A stretch of DNA of 64,000 nucleotides from Aptenodytes patagonicus (taxonomy: Eukaryota; Chordata; Aves; Sphenisciformes; Spheniscidae). This document shows positions 1 to 14,200 of the stretch, in pieces. Where the stretch lies: the NCBI RefSeq assembly GCF_965638725.1, contig NC_134963.1, positions 15,032,501 to 15,096,500 of the forward strand, read 5' to 3'. How positions within the stretch are numbered: position 1 is the first letter of the stretch; every line of letters begins with the position of its first letter. Both the position numbers and the translations under genes were made by a program. The notes beneath the pieces are model-generated. The model searched no databases. It saw only the letters and a list, made by a program, of their open reading frames with translations, and was not told the DNA's origin.

Positions 1-53
1 GCGTGCTCGACGGGCGCGGGCAGCCCCAGCACTCGCAGCCACCTCGGGCCCAC

Positions 54-64
54 AAAATGGCGGC
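54..64 (+). promoter_or_regulatory. YY1-type element
   Basis: AAAATGGCGGC matches the YY1 consensus, which in TATA-less CpG-island promoters commonly lies just downstream of the transcription start. That would put the start near position 30-55 and the 5' UTR at about 150-170 nt (inference). Confidence 0.65.
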
Positions 65-110
65 CGGCGGCCCCCGTCAGCCGGGCCGCGGCCCGCCCCG
101 GCGGCAGTAG
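57..110 (+). other. Possible upstream ORF, 17 codons
   Basis: The ATG inside the YY1-type element opens a frame of 17 codons, all Gly/Pro/Arg/Ala/Gln, closing at TAG 108-110, which is 93 nt before the FBXW8 start. It would be translated only if transcription begins upstream of 57. The context (AAAATGG) has A at -3 and G at +4, so it is a good initiator. Confidence 0.35.
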
Positions 111-203
111 GAACCTTCGCGCGGCGGAACGCGCGGGCGCGGGGGGCGGTTTCCGGGAAGGGCCGGCGGGAGGCTGGGCCGGGCCGGGCCCGGCCCCGCC
201 GCC

Positions 204-509
204 ATGGCCGAGGGTTCGGCGGAGCTGGAGCTGTTCCGCCGCCGCTGGCGGGAGGAGCTGGCGGGGGGCGCGAAGCGGCGGCGGCGGGAGGCGGCAGCGG
301 AGCCCGCGGCGGATCCCGAGAGCCACCGCAGCGCGGAGCCGAGCGAGCCGGGCTACCTGGCGCTGGCCCGCGGCCTGCTGGACGGCGGCGCCCCGCCCGC
401 CCTGGCCTGCCACAGCCCGTCGCCCGCCCGCCCCGCCGAGGAGCCCGCGGGGGACGGAGGCGACGGAGGCGGCGGCGACGACCTGCTGGGGCAGCTCATC
501 CGGGACCTG
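204..509 (+). CDS. FBXW8: FBXW8 coding exon 1
   Basis: Codes residues 1-102, opening MAEGSAELEL and ending LIRDL at a GTAGGG donor, phase 0. It is very GC-rich and carries the basic patch KRRRR and an acidic Gly/Asp-rich run (EPAGDGGDGGGGDD). The open frame continues to 719 inside the intron, but the donor at 510 gives the frame that joins correctly to the F-box exon. Confidence 0.95.
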
Positions 510-3500
510 GTAGGGCTGCGCGGACCCGGGGCTGCGCTCGGCTGGCGCCCCGCCTCTGGCGGCCCTGGCGCTTTGCCTCGGGGTAGAGCCCGGGGGCGAG
601 GCGCGGAGGGGTCCGCGCGGGCGGGAGCTGCGGAGGTTTGTAGCTGGGGTCGCGGCGGGGCCGCCCTGGCGGGAGCAGAGAGCGGGGCCCGCCTGCGCCT
701 CGCCGCTGGGGTGGGGTGAGAAGGGGGGATGCCGAGTTTTGGGTTCCTGTGAGCTTGTTTCTAACCTCGGCTGCTGGATCTGTTTTGTCTTGCAAGGTTT
801 TAACGCTCCAGAATCCACTTTTCTTCCTCTGAGATGGTATTTTTTATCCTCTTAAAAAAGATTTTGTTGCTTATTCAGGCGATTTGATGCAGGTGCGGTA
901 ATTAAGGATATCCTGCCTTGTGACACAGCAGTGTAGTAACAAAACAAGTATTAATTCTTTAAATAAAGGAGTTAATTTGGAAATAGTTTTAAATACAGTT
1001 CTGAAGCAGATAAAAGTTATTTTGGTAAGTCCTCTAAATGCAATAGAGACTTTATTTACAGCGTAGAAAAACTAGGGGGGAAACCCATTTTCTTGCTTCT
1101 CGCTAACCTAACTATGACTAATTACTCTTTGCTTAAAAAAATTAAAAGGAACAGATTAAATTTCTGTCTGCAAGGCACAAATTAATCCATTTACAGAATT
1201 AGTGCTCCATTAGCACACAGGAGCCCAAATCTGTCTCAGAGGGGATGATGGTAGTATTTGAGTTTTGGATTCATTCCAGTAGACTTTTAGACAGGCTGGT
1301 GCTGACTTCACATTACCGCTCCGTTTGCAGCGCTGAGCGCTGTGCTAAAGACAAGCTGCGTGAATTTTTGGGATATAGGAAGGGAAGACCTGGATCTGTC
1401 TCTAATGTTAAGATTGCATTAGAATGGAATTAGTCTGAGCCGTTGCTTGTGCTTCCTCATGAGCTTGCACTTACAGTTTGACTATAAATACTCTTGTACG
1501 TTAGTTTAAAAAAAAAAAAAAATCAGTGTAGCTGTTTTTTCTTTCTTTTTTCCCCCCTTTTTTTTGAGAGCTGTCGGTCTTGACTGTTGTGTCTGTACCG
1601 GTCTTGTCTGCAGGCAGCCTGTCCTTCTGATGATATCTTTGGGTACATGCAGACAGACCAGGTTCTGCTGGTTGGATGTGAGTCAACTCCAATTTGGAAG
1701 CAATATATTCGTAGTGGTGCTGTGCCTGAGCTCGTAAGCCTAGAGCTAATAAGCCTTGCCGAATGGCTCATCTTATTTGTTTGGGCAGCGTGTTGCTCTA
1801 AAGTGGTTATGCGGCTCCTGGATCTGAGCTGGTTCGCATCTGGCCAGCTTGGGGTCTGTCTGCATGTGGCCACGGAGATGTGCTCTCCGAGTTCCTTTTG
1901 TATCTTTTTTTGCCGTCCCTTTTGGAAATAGATGCAGTTTAAATCACATGAAAGCAAACGAACTTCTTGCAAATCCGCAGCAGGGAGTGGAGCCGGTGGT
2001 CCTCATACAGACGGCATGGAGGGGGAAAGGAAAGGAAAAGGAGCTGTTTGTGCAGGAAAATTGTGGACAAGGAGGGAGGGGAGCAGGAAGGTTGGCCGCA
2101 GGTCTAGTTTAAGTAACTTTAGAGTAAGTGTGAGGTTCCGGTGTTTATAGACTGGTGCTGTCTTGCTGAAAAGGCCTAATGGGAACACTGCCCATCTTTG
2201 TGCTGTCTAAACACTTTTATCTCATGTGGAATACCATTTGCATTAAAAACTTCCACGCAGCCATATTATACAATGGTTTTCCCGTGTACCTGTACTTTAA
2301 ATAAACCCAGCATTGCCTATTTTTGCTACTTCATTGGTACTGCAAAGGGTCCAGGTTTAAATGAGCACAGAGTAGTTGTAGAAGAGACCTACTAAGAAAC
2401 AAAAGTGGTCGGGGCTAGAGAAGTGCTGTAAGAGGCAGGGGATGACCCTGATTTGGGGTCTGCCTGACCCTCTGATAGCAAACAATGGAGATAGGTTTCA
2501 GTGCAGGGATACTGAGCAGCTGATTTTGTGCATGGGGTTTGCTGGAGAGTGGTCAGATGTTCGGGAGCACCTGGGAAGGGGGTACAGAAACCAGGAAAAA
2601 ACACTAGAGAGCAGAACTTCAGAATGGGTGGTAGAGAAATGGTCAGAATGGGCTGACTTTGTTCTCTCTACGTTATATAGTATAAAAAAATTGGAATCTC
2701 CAGGCACAAATGAGAGAGAGGACAAATCTTGGTGCAGTAACTTCAGGAAGAAGATTTAGTAATCGTGTAGTTAAAACAAACAAACAAACAAAAAAACCTT
2801 CTAGGAAAAACATACGTGCTGCATTTAGCTGTTAGATAAAAGTGATGGATTCTTTGGAAAAGTGATGGATTCTTTGGTTTTGAAATGTTTTTGTGATAAT
2901 CAGTTGAAGCAGCAACTCTTTCAACACACTTTCTGTTAAAAAGAAATTGATGTTACTGATGAAAGACAAAACCAAACTGTAACGTATTCTCTGTTCAGTT
3001 TTACATCAAAATATTATTCCATCATCTGTGTTTGAAATCTTGTAAGTGAAATTAATAGTGGGCATATGTCTTCCAAGTGCTTACTTGTTTGGTCTTTTTG
3101 ATGCTGAAACCTTAGAGAAACTTTTTTACTAGAACTTTTGTCTTGCCTTTCTGTGCCATCTGACTATAGATAAGCCTTACAGTTCTCCTCGATTTGCTTT
3201 TTAGCTCCACTTAGCCATGTAATATTCCTTACCTGATAGAACCCAGAGAGAACAAAGAGTAGCTCAGGTACCTTTGTGCCCGCGTGGTCTGTCTGATGTG
3301 CCGTTACAGGACGGAGGGGCAGAATTACTTCTGCCTTTTTTATGGAACTGTGATGGCACTGAGGATACAACGTCCTTTCTTCGTACCATGGTAACTTTTG
3401 CTACTATCTAGCTGTGCATTAAAGAAGCCTAACAAACTATTTTCTTTTTTTTCTTTTCAGAATGAAATAAATGAGGTTCCTTTCTTTGACATCCAGCTGC

Positions 3501-6500
3501 CTTATGAACTGGCATTGAAGATATTTCAGTACCTGGGCAAGACTGAATTGGGAAGGTGTGCTCAGGTAAGTGCTGCTGACGGTTTGCTTCTCTGATACCA
3601 CATAAAATTGGCAGAAGTATTCAAGAAACAGTCGGGCACCTTGATGCAGGGAAGATGTGTGGTAGCCCTCGTAGCTCAGCTGACTGTGCTTTTACTTATT
3701 GGAAACACTTCCAAAGCTGAATATTGAAAAAGTAATAGTAAATGAGCTGGATTTATAGTTTGCAGTTGAGTAGAGTTAAATAAAACATTTGTGGCTTGGA
3801 CATAAGTGAAGCCTTCAAATTTAAAATAAATGCTTGCAAAGATCTTTTGATTCAAGTGAATGTATTTAGAAACAAGTGAGTGTCTTGCTGCAGTGTTTAG
3901 AACTCAGCATTTTACAGCGCTAAGGGCATGGCAACAAAGCTGTTCCCCCCCACTTTTCAGCGTGTGACTTGAACCATAGAAATTGGAGTAGTAACTTTTT
4001 GTCTGTAGTGATTTCATGTGAAGCCAAATTCTTAAACAACACTGATTTCCCGCGTGTGTCGTCCCCCCGCCCCCAAGGGGTTTTATTTTTCTTTGGTGAT
4101 GCTTTAAGATAATGCTTTCTCCAGTTGGTACTCAGACGTGGTCCATAATTTATGTGTAGTTGTAAACTGCCTGTCTCTTCAAGTAGCTTTACTGACTTAC
4201 ACACACACACACACACACACGCTTGACTGTACTTAGGACTGTTCAGCCCACACTATTGAGCCTCTTTATCTCCTTTCTTCACACATTGAATGATGAACCT
4301 CCTCTCTGAATGAGTCTCCAAAGCAAACTTAACTGGCAAGTGCTGATTACCCTGTGAGGCAGAGCAGAATATTGTGGATATTCATTGCCAGCTTCTCCCA
4401 TGGCCACTACTTAGTGTTTCAGGCTGGTGTTCACTGAACCCTTACGTACAAAGCACATCTTGCAACTTCACAAAAATCCAACCAAAACCATTCTTTGTGT
4501 TACACTTGAACTATGCTGTGGACTGTTTGTCAGAGAGAGAAATGTTAACATGTAAAAATTGAAAAGTGACAGACAGGGTATAGCTTTGTTGTGGATGGTA
4601 AACTAAGACACAAGTATTATCCAAATGGCACATGAATTGAAATGAATTTGGGCTTTTAATGTTCAGTATGAGCAAGTCATGGTGTTAAATAGCTACAGGT
4701 GGTTGTTAGCAAATCTTTGACTTGCTAATGCCTTTTAGGAACAAGGACTGTTAGAAGAAAAATAATTCCTCTTGCAGGGCTTCTGTTGCAGAGGAAAAAA
4801 ATTCTTCAGGTTTATTTTTTGGTGCTGTCCAGAAGACTGAAGCTTTCAGATATGCTCGAGTTTCTGTCATTTGAGGTAGAGATACACTATCAGTAAAGGC
4901 CGCATCCCATGAAATGGAACAGGATTGCATTTTTGAAGTGGATTACTTTAAGCTTATTCTTTCTCTGTCTTTTTTTTTTCCTTAGGCATGATCAGTTTAC
5001 CTCCTGGCATAGTAAAAAGATTGGCTGATGAAGGGCCGCTCCTTTTCTGTGCGCTTGGGCTGCATGTGATTTCTCTCTCGCTCACTTTGGTTTTTAACTT
5101 GAACCTGTTCTCGTAAGATGTGTTTAACACTGAGAAAATTTTCCACATTTCTCATTCGCCTTCTAAGACCGAGTCAGTTGATCCTGTGTGGCAGCTGACA
5201 GGTAGCTGAGCAAATGCCCAGTGTTTTACAAGGCTTTCCGAATGAATTGAATATCCAATGCTTTTAGTGCAGAACTGGCTTCTTTTTCAGTGTTCAAATA
5301 AAAAGCAAAGCAATAAAAATGAATACCATTTTCATTTTTCTCTTGATGATTTTGGGTTTTTTTTGGGGGGGAAGCCCTCCTCTGTTAATGGAAAGCCCTG
5401 CTGCTTTACGGTGTTATCATAGAAAGGTTTTTTTATTAAGGCGCCTTGGGATTTTAGTGAAATTGGGCCAGTTAGTGGAATTGGCATCGTGAACTATGTG
5501 AGTGCCTTTGGAGAAAACCTGTTTGCTTAGTTCTTTATGCCAAATTGGTAACCGACTAACAGTAAAGTAGCCTGACTGCGGAGCCTCTTTGAGATTTAAT
5601 CACACCACAGACTGCTCTGGAGAACTTTAATTTCACCCTGATATTTCCCCCTCCCCCTCTTCCCCACAGCTCTTCTTTGGTTTTTGGAATTAGTACTATA
5701 AAACACAAACTATCCGTATGGCACTTGAAATACGAAAGCCATGTGCAGCATGTAAATTAATGGTGTCATCAGTTCCTGAGCTCTGGTGGGTTCACAGTAG
5801 TTGTGCAATATTCAGTAGCATCCAGCAGACCAGTCCCTGTTGATAGCCCATGTTTATAATTCAAGGAGAGAGGTATCCAGGACTTAATGTGTCAGCAGAA
5901 CAGTCCAGAGTAATGGCAAAATTTTCTCTCCGCTTTGTGCCAGCCCTATAAGCACCTTTTGATTCAGTTCTGACCATTGAAAGAAATATCTGTGCTATGA
6001 GCGACTCTCTTGTGACTTCTGTGATGAGCGGGTTTGAGAACAGTCAGTCCTTCCTCCTGGTCGTGGTGTAGAAGGAAAAGAAGAACAATCACTTGGGGCT
6101 CCATAAGTATGACAAATTGAAATGCATCTGAAGTTCTTGTGTTATTTGGGGCTGATACTGCAGATACCTGCAATTAACTTCACTCGTGGCCTGAGGACCT
6201 GGCCTTTAAACTGTCAGCTTTGTGATAAGGTGATGTGTCTCATCTATGAACTGCTCCGTATACTTACAGTTGTTACTGCTTTCTAGTAAATACCAGAGAC
6301 TGCATAAATTGTGTTTTGTGGTGTGAAATAACTTTTCGACAGTATGTACTGAATTTTGGCAATGCGAAGGCAGTTTTATTTCTGAACGGCTCACTGGGAA
6401 ATTGCCTTGAACTGTTAGCGTTTTCATCTGAGAGATGGTTTAGAAATGTTTACCAATGCAACAATTGTGTATGTATCTAGGACAAGGGAGACTGTTTCTA

Positions 6501-8194
6501 GGAATTTAAGAATGAATTGACTTGCATAAATCAAGAATTTCAGGTGCTTGTCTCTAGAGCTTCTGGAATTGTCAAACTGTTAGGCTTTTAGTGGTTATAC
6601 ATTTAAAAAAAGAAAATCTCATGTATTTTTTGAGCATACTTTTGCATCAAGGTTGTATATGGGTAAAAGTAATCATCCATCCTCCTCATAGTTTAGAGGG
6701 AGAGCAGAGAAACAGATGGGTAAGGATATCCTGGGCTCAGGATGAGACTTAAAATAACATTATGGCTGCGAATTGGTAAGATGAACAGCTTCCACCTGGT
6801 ATGGCTTCCATCTGAATGGCTTTGGATTAAATACTATTTGGCGCTACGTATTGTACTAAATTGAAAGTCCAGATATTTCTAATTGAGGCCCCTGGCTTCA
6901 GCGAACGAACCTTGACTATGTCTGTGTGTGTCTAGGGAAGAAAATAAACCTAATGAAACAAAGACAGTTATCAGATGGAGAGGGATGAATAAACCTTCAT
7001 TAGGATTTGAGCCAGTTGATTTAGATAGGATTAGAAGAAACTTAGGATTTGATGGAAGAGTTGGGGTTTTTTAGGTTTGGGTTTGGGTTTTTTTGGGGGG
7101 AGAATAAATCCCCCAAAGGCAAAACCAAATAGCAAAACCTATGTCAGCGAAAGCCTTTGAAGTCCTTCAGAACATTATTACTTGCTGAACTATAAGGTAT
7201 AAAACTGTTCTTGTGTGGAGCTCAGGGGAAACCAAAGTTTCTTTGCTGAGAACAGTTGAGAACCGTAGTAAAAAGATAATAGGAACACTGAAGACAAAAT
7301 TAAATTGGGGACTCTAAATCTATAAAGAACTCTGTAAGATGTTGTCATGGATCATTGTTGGAGTTTCTACGTAGCGTAGATTTGGAAATAATTATGTTCG
7401 TAGTTTAATGAGAGCTTTGCATGTCTGAGCTACTCTCCAACAAGCAGAATGTATGGGTGCGTATAAATAAAGCTGTAACGCTCTGGCTTTCGGGGCCTCA
7501 CCTGAAACTCTAAGTCAAGCAGATCTAATAAAGCTGACTTCAAGCCAATGGCTGGTTTTAATGCGGCAGCTCACAGTGGTGCTGTAAAGTGAAATGCTTG
7601 AGACACTTTTATTAGAGATTTCTTGCAGCTGAGGCTCGCTCAGTGGGGCTTTTACAAGGGATTGTCATGCCAGTTTTGGTGCATTAAGAAGAGGCTGCGT
7701 TAGGGACCCTTTGGAAATTCATGCTTGTAAAGCAGCAGGATTCGATGTAATTTGATTAAAAAAAAAAAAATCATAAGAGGATAGGCTCTTTATTCCCCTT
7801 GAATGTTTACTCCTGAAAGTTGAAAAGGCAGTCTAAATTTTATGTATTCCTCCCCCCCCCTTTTTTTTTTTACTGTCTTTATAAAATGCTTTTAAGACCT
7901 TGAAACTAGAAAAGTCTGTGCAACATTGTCTATTTTGGCAAAGTCCAAAGGGGTGTGTGTGTGTTCTTTTTTTTTTTTTTTTTTATTTAAAAGCAAGGCA
8001 AAAGTTGGTGTAGTTTGGCTTTGTTTACTTCTGCTTGTGCGTTAGCCTGTCCCATCAATGTCAGCAGAAACGTGCTGCTGTTATGGGAGGGGGGCAGAGG
8101 TGCCGTTACTGTCGACCGGGCTCGGCCGGCATGCTCAACTCCCACGGAACAGCTGCTTTTTTTGTGTGTGTGTCAGCAAAAAGCTGGGTGGTTT

Positions 8195-8225
<31 letters not shown>

Positions 8226-11200
8226 TTTTTAAGCAGTTATATATGGATTTATATCACTTTAAAATCAAATTGAGAGCAAATTCCCCTCTAAACTGTAATG
8301 GTTTGAAATTTGGATTGCTTTTTTTTTTGCTTTTGAACTTCCTGAGTGTGTCCCTATAGGGACAGGAGCGTTAAGCACTGCTTTTTTATTACAGGATGAT
8401 GTATGATGCTAGAGAAGACTCGGTGCTGTTTCTGTCATTTGTAAGGCAGTTATGATTGCCCTATCCAGGTTGTTTTCTTTGTCTGATGATGGAAGAGGAC
8501 TGTATGTCTGCTAGTTTGAATTGAGGTCTTTTGGTGAATAACCAGAATATTAGCTTTGCTGAACTTGGATATTCCTCTTTGAGAGCTGCTCTTGTATGTA
8601 GGTATCAAATCTTAAAAACATATGCAGGTTATTCAGTCCACCCCCCTTTTTTCTCTCATATTAAATATTTTTTTTTTTCCCCCCCCTTGGAAGAAACGGG
8701 TCATGAGAGACGTCTTGTGATGCAATTCTTGATTCCTAGTGGGATGTTGGTTTTTGAGAGTAGTGTATGTGTGTCTTTACAGCAAAACCAACAGGCAACA
8801 CAACGTAAACAAGATGGCTAGAAGCTTCATCAAGTTTTCACGGGGAGATCTGTGCTGTTCACTGCAGAGCATACTGTCCCGCTGTTTGGGGACTATGTAG
8901 TATGCAAGGAGGTTTGGGACCATGTGCGTAAGATGTTTTTGCACTTACTGTGACCCAAGGAGACCCGTAAGACACAGGATCATGTTAATGGGTGCTTTCT
9001 GGACCTTAGCTGCTCTCTCCCTGCGATGTTGTGGGTGTTTTGGTTGGGCTGACTAGTCAGTCTTGGCCAGACCAAGGCACGCTCTTCCAAGTCATCACAT
9101 GTAAAATTTTACAGAGCCCGTTACAAACTCGGAGATCGCTTGATTTATTTAAGGTGGGGGGTGTTGTTTTCCTAACCTCTCTGTAAGCCTCACTGCCCAC
9201 TTTGTTGCTCCAACGGCTTGTGTTCTGCAGGGACTTCTTGCAAATCTGTACCAGCCAAAAGGATCTCATGCTTTCAGTATTCCTCATGCCACATAATTTT
9301 GTGAAGCTATACGTTGTATTTGAAAGCTGTGGTTTTAAGAAGTCTGAAGCAAGGTGCGCATGATAATGATAAAATACAAAGGAGATTAATCGTATAAAAT
9401 AGAGAACAAGTAATAGTTCGTCTTTCTCCCCACTGTGCCATGTTGTATCTGTGTGTAAACGTGGAACGAATGGCAAGTAAACACGAAGATGCGGTCCTGT
9501 GAGAGTTTGTGTCAATGGGAGACCTAGATTCTTGATGTAACCTTGGGACTGAAACAGACATTAGATGCTTAATTGTAAGTTGCTAAAAATGATGTCAGTC
9601 TGAGAAGGGTTTTTTTTAATCTTTTGGAAACAGCGTACAATTGATTGCTGCTTTCACCAGTAGCAGTTTTCATTGGTTACATCTGGGTTTTTTTTAAATT
9701 AAGAATTACAGAGAACAAATGCTACTTACGTTGACTCTTACCTCTTGAATCTTTAATTCTGAGCCCACAATTGATTATGATGAAGCTGTTCTCTCTGAAA
9801 TGGACAGCAACTTGAGGCTGCTTGAAAAACTTAATAATTCATTCCTGTTTATGCATACTGTAATACAATAGGTTATAAATCACTAATGTCATACACCTAA
9901 TCAGGCATTGTCAGTGGGACTTTAGAGATATGGTGGTGTGATCTGAGAGGTTTTTCTTAGCTACAAATATGAAAATAAATTCATATTTTTGCTCTAAACT
10001 TACAACGCTGTCTTAATTGTTTTTGTGCTTCTTTTTCCTTCAAAATTTTCTAATACACTGACATTTCAGGTTGGCAGTGTGGCCACTAAATGTGGTATCC
10101 GTGTTGCATGGAGTTTTAGTGGAGTAGAAACTCAGTTATTTTCAAAAGAATCCACAGAAAACAAACATTTTCTTAAAGGTTGTGGGTTTTTCTTCCATAC
10201 TGTCAGTAGTACATTTGTTTAGATAAGAATTTAGTCTCAGTGCAGGCCTATATTGTTTTATACGTGTATATTTCAGATGTTATTTAAATAACTTTATATG
10301 AAATCTAATTTTTACTTATAACTTTATACTATATATATATAAAAAAAAATTTGATTTCTAGGTCAGCAGGACATGGAAAGTACTTGCAGAAGATGAAGTG
10401 TTGTGGTACCGGTTGTGCCAACAGGAAGGATATCTATTAGATACAAGCATCTCTGATCATTCCTGCTGGAAGCTCGCCCTCAAGGACTGCCGTGCCAGAG
10501 AGCGCACTTTGAAAACCAACTGGAAGGTAAAAGGGAATTTCTTTAATGGGATCCAGATGCTGTAGAAAAATGGGAACCTGGTTCAAGCAAGTGGTAGTGA
10601 AAAGTTGGGTCTTTTGTGTTGCAGCTTCTTTTTGCCAGTTAAAAGGGGAAAGCTGCTGAAGGATTTATGAGACTTAGCCCTAGCTGTAATACCTTTTATT
10701 CCAATGACCGATTACTTTTGGGAGTGAGTCCTTGTGCTTGCTGTGCTACTCCGTTGACTTTGGTGAGAGAGGGATGTTTATACTTCAACCATCCCTTGAT
10801 AGTGAGAATCAGCCTTTAAGGTGAAGGCTCCTTCCCCTGCTCATTACCTGTCCTGGCTAAAAGAAAGCTACCTTGTTGTTGTTGTGATAGTCGTTTCTCT
10901 ACCTAAATATTATGAATGATAATGAAGAGTGATAACTTTCTTCTCCTTCATTTCTGTCTGTAAAAATTCCAGGAGGCAAGCATAAAATAGATGGGTCTTC
11001 TCTCTCAGCCGCACTGCGACTTGTCACTAGCAATAGCAAAGCTCGGAGTTTTCCACAAAGCAGCAAATTAACTTGGTCGACGAATGTATTGCAATCCCAA
11101 CACCATGTCTTGTCTTTCTGTGCAGAACCGCATCGGTGCTGTGAGCCAGCTGCGATACGAGCTGGGAAAAATTCTTTGTGATGTACATTCTTGCGATGGA

Positions 11201-14200
11201 GTTGTTATTGCTGGGTGAGTATGAGGTTGTGTAACGCTCATTTAATCTTCACTGTTCGAATTCTCATGTACTGCTTTTTAACAAATTCAAAAGAAGCATC
11301 TGTTTGAGGCGACAAGAATGAATTTTTCTGACTGCAGTTCCTTTGTGAGTGAGGTAGATTGTCCTTAAAGTGACTGATAATGATGGTTATCTACGAGTCA
11401 TTTCAGCAGTGCAATTTTTTATTATACTGTTCAAAAAGCTATCTCACGTGCATATGGTCCCTGTAAAGACACTAGTACTTTCTGATGAACTGTATCTATT
11501 GTTTAGCTGTGGAAGCACTCAGAATGTAATAAATATTGTACACATCTACTGAAAAATGCTCTTTTTATTATTATTTTTTTTTCCATAAAAATCTGTTAGT
11601 CACAAGGATATTTTTGTGTGCTGTGGCAAGATAACTTCAGAAGGACTGTTACTTTTTTCCATTGTTTTTTAAAAGAAAATCTGGGGGGAAAAAACCCACC
11701 ACCCAGAGAAACTCAAACTTCTCTTTTCCTAATGTAAAGCTTTGTCGGGACCCTGATTTAATGTTAGCTATTCATTTGGGTTACACTCTTAAATACAATT
11801 TTGACAACCTCCCAAACTCTTGGAAGAGGTTACCATGACTGCCAGTTCCAAAAGGGACTGCAAAGGGAGTAGATGTAAGGCTTTACTATATTCTGCTTGA
11901 ATTTTACAGGTTCAGTAATTAGTAGCCCTCCAGAAGAAGTCACATGAATAAATAAAAATTATGTCATCCTGGGGGCAGTCAGAGGACATTATCCTTAACA
12001 TACCAGAGTTCCATGTTTTATGGTAGCACTTCACGTTAATGGTATGGTTATGCATTGTGAGATTAGAGAAAGCTATTTATAAAAAAAAAAAACCCAACCC
12101 TATAAAATTCACTCATTGGTTGTAAGAAAGGTGCCTTGAAATACATTGCATGTAGATAACTCCTATGTACGTTGAAATGCGTTTGAATGCTGTTGGACAA
12201 CTGAGAGCAGAAATCTAATCCAGCAGACGGCAGGAGTGAAAGGGGAATTTTAATCTTTGATGGGTTTGTTGGTTTGTTTTTGGTTTTTTTACTAGATGCT
12301 CTACCACTTGTTTTGCTTCTGCATTTGGTGGTCTCCCTTTCTATTCTCTCTGCCATCCCATTCATTGACTTGCTTCTCTTTCTCCGCTTTTCACGCGATG
12401 TTTTTGCTGCTGTAATTGGTTGTGTTGTAGCAATGAAAATGCTTCTGCTGAAGAGCTGTGTACCTCTAGAGGGGCAGTGCCACACAGCGGTTAACCTCAA
12501 CAGTGGCCGTGGGAAGAGGCTTGAAGAATATGTGTGGCTGGAGTACCGCAGATCTTAACGTTGACTCGTGCCTGATGTTGAGACTTCCTCGGGCCACCGA
12601 TAAGACACCGCAGCTCCCAGCCTGCTGTGGTCTGCAGCTGGCATCCAGCTCTGCGGATAGCAACCTGACTTCTTTTGTGCCCTTGAGCTTGGGCAGTGTG
12701 TTTCCTGGCCTTGGCTAGGGATCTGCACTACTGTATCTGTTCCACTGTATCTAATGAAACCTCCTGTACTTTTTTGGGAGCCAGAAACCCCAGTTGTCTC
12801 CACGCTGCTGCCAAAACCTCTAGCTCTTCTTTTTCTTCATTTTCTCCGTTGTGTTTATATCCAAACATGCAGTGTATAGAAGGTAGGCGGAATAAATTTA
12901 ATTTCTAAAGAATTAATGAACAAAGGAGATTAATCCCGTATATTAAACTCAAATAGTCCATATTTTAGCTTGATGTATTACGGAAGTTGGGTTTATGCAG
13001 TTTCACGCTGTCTTTTCATATTGGTTCCTCAGTTCCTCCAATATCTCGATTCCTTTGGTGAGTTTGCCTCAATTGGCATGGTGAAGGCAGGTGGTGCTCT
13101 TAAAGAATTTAGGTTCCTGTAAGGTTCATGGTAATAGGTGAGCAGGTAAGAGACCACTGAGGGAAAAGCTGCACGTGCACATCCACTAGGAAAAGTGATG
13201 TTACGGGTTTCACTCAAACTACTTGTCAGTAATTTCCCTTCACTAAGAAAACAAATTTTAGTAATGAAGTATCTTTTTATGAAGCTGTGAGCATACGTTT
13301 GATAAAACAACATGGGGAAATCGGGCTTTACCTGGTTAGTAAATGAAATGTTTACAATATTAGAACACAAAAATTATATTACTTCTTTTGTTGTTTACTA
13401 CTTGCCCTTCACTCTGGTTTGGTAGCTTGAGCTCTCTGAAAGCATCTCTTAAATTGCCGCAAGCAGAAAACTGTTCTGTGAATCTTCTTACCCGAAAGAA
13501 GATGAATTTGTTGTTCTGCCAGTGATGATCAAAGTCTGCAAGACAGTAGCACACTGTCACAGCCCCCCAGTAATATCTCATGGTATGTCATGGTAAATAT
13601 TAAACAAGACAGACTTAAAGTTATAACTAAAACTTCCAAGGACATTAGGAGATTGTGCAGGGAAAGACTTTGTTCATTATATGCATTTGAAAAGTATTTA
13701 GGATAGGTAGATTGAGGAATTTGTTGGGTTTGTTTTTTGGGGTTTTTTTTGTTTTGTTTTTTTTAAATCTGAACATAACCCTCCCTTTTCTTTCCCAGCT
13801 TATAGTATTGTACTTAATGGCATTGTGCTTTCAAATTTGTCATAAAAGTGTAATGAATCTGGTGATCAATAGCTAGCTGTTGCGTTCTTTCAGTACTGAA
13901 GAAGTAATTTAATAGCTGAGGTTAACAGAAGTCAATTTTCTTCTCAGTATAAATATCAATTATCTGTTACATTTAATGATTATATCTCCAGTTTCGCAAA
14001 CACTTATGTGCTTAGCTTTACATGTGAATAATCATAGATTACAGCTAGACTTGCCGTGTACATAAAGCTCAACAGATGTGTGACTCTGCAAGACTTGAGA
14101 AGTTGGTGATGATCTTAAAGCTAATTTTGCTGTGGCATTTCCTGGGGTTTTCTAAGCAGTGGCTTGTGGCATTATTTACCTTTCTTCTGTAGTCAGGTTG

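Larger units (their letters stand above)
1..203 (+). promoter_or_regulatory. FBXW8: FBXW8 CpG-rich promoter and 5' UTR
   Basis: Extremely GC- and CpG-rich DNA directly before the start codon, without a TATA box, as expected of a broadly expressed gene. Visible motifs are a YY1-type element (54-64), an Sp1-like GC box (about 141-149) and TTCCGGGAA (151-159), which fits ETS or STAT consensus. The transcription start cannot be fixed from sequence; the island continues to about 720 in intron 1. Confidence 0.75.
3566..10361 (+). other. FBXW8: FBXW8 intron 2
   Basis: 6796 bp, GTAAGT to TTTCTAG. It holds an (AC)11 at 4199-4220, a T18 run at 7967-7984, a (TC)11 plus T15 block at 8195-8231 and G/T-rich tracts near 7062-7100. 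The stretch 7440-7760 is less AT-rich and may be conserved, on general appearance only. No gene or classifiable transposon is seen. Confidence 0.85.

Noticed and set aside
7062-7100. Interstitial telomere-like GGTTTGGGTTTGGG tract
   Set aside because: The units are GGTTT and GGGTTT rather than repeated TTAGGG; it is a G/T-rich low-complexity tract.
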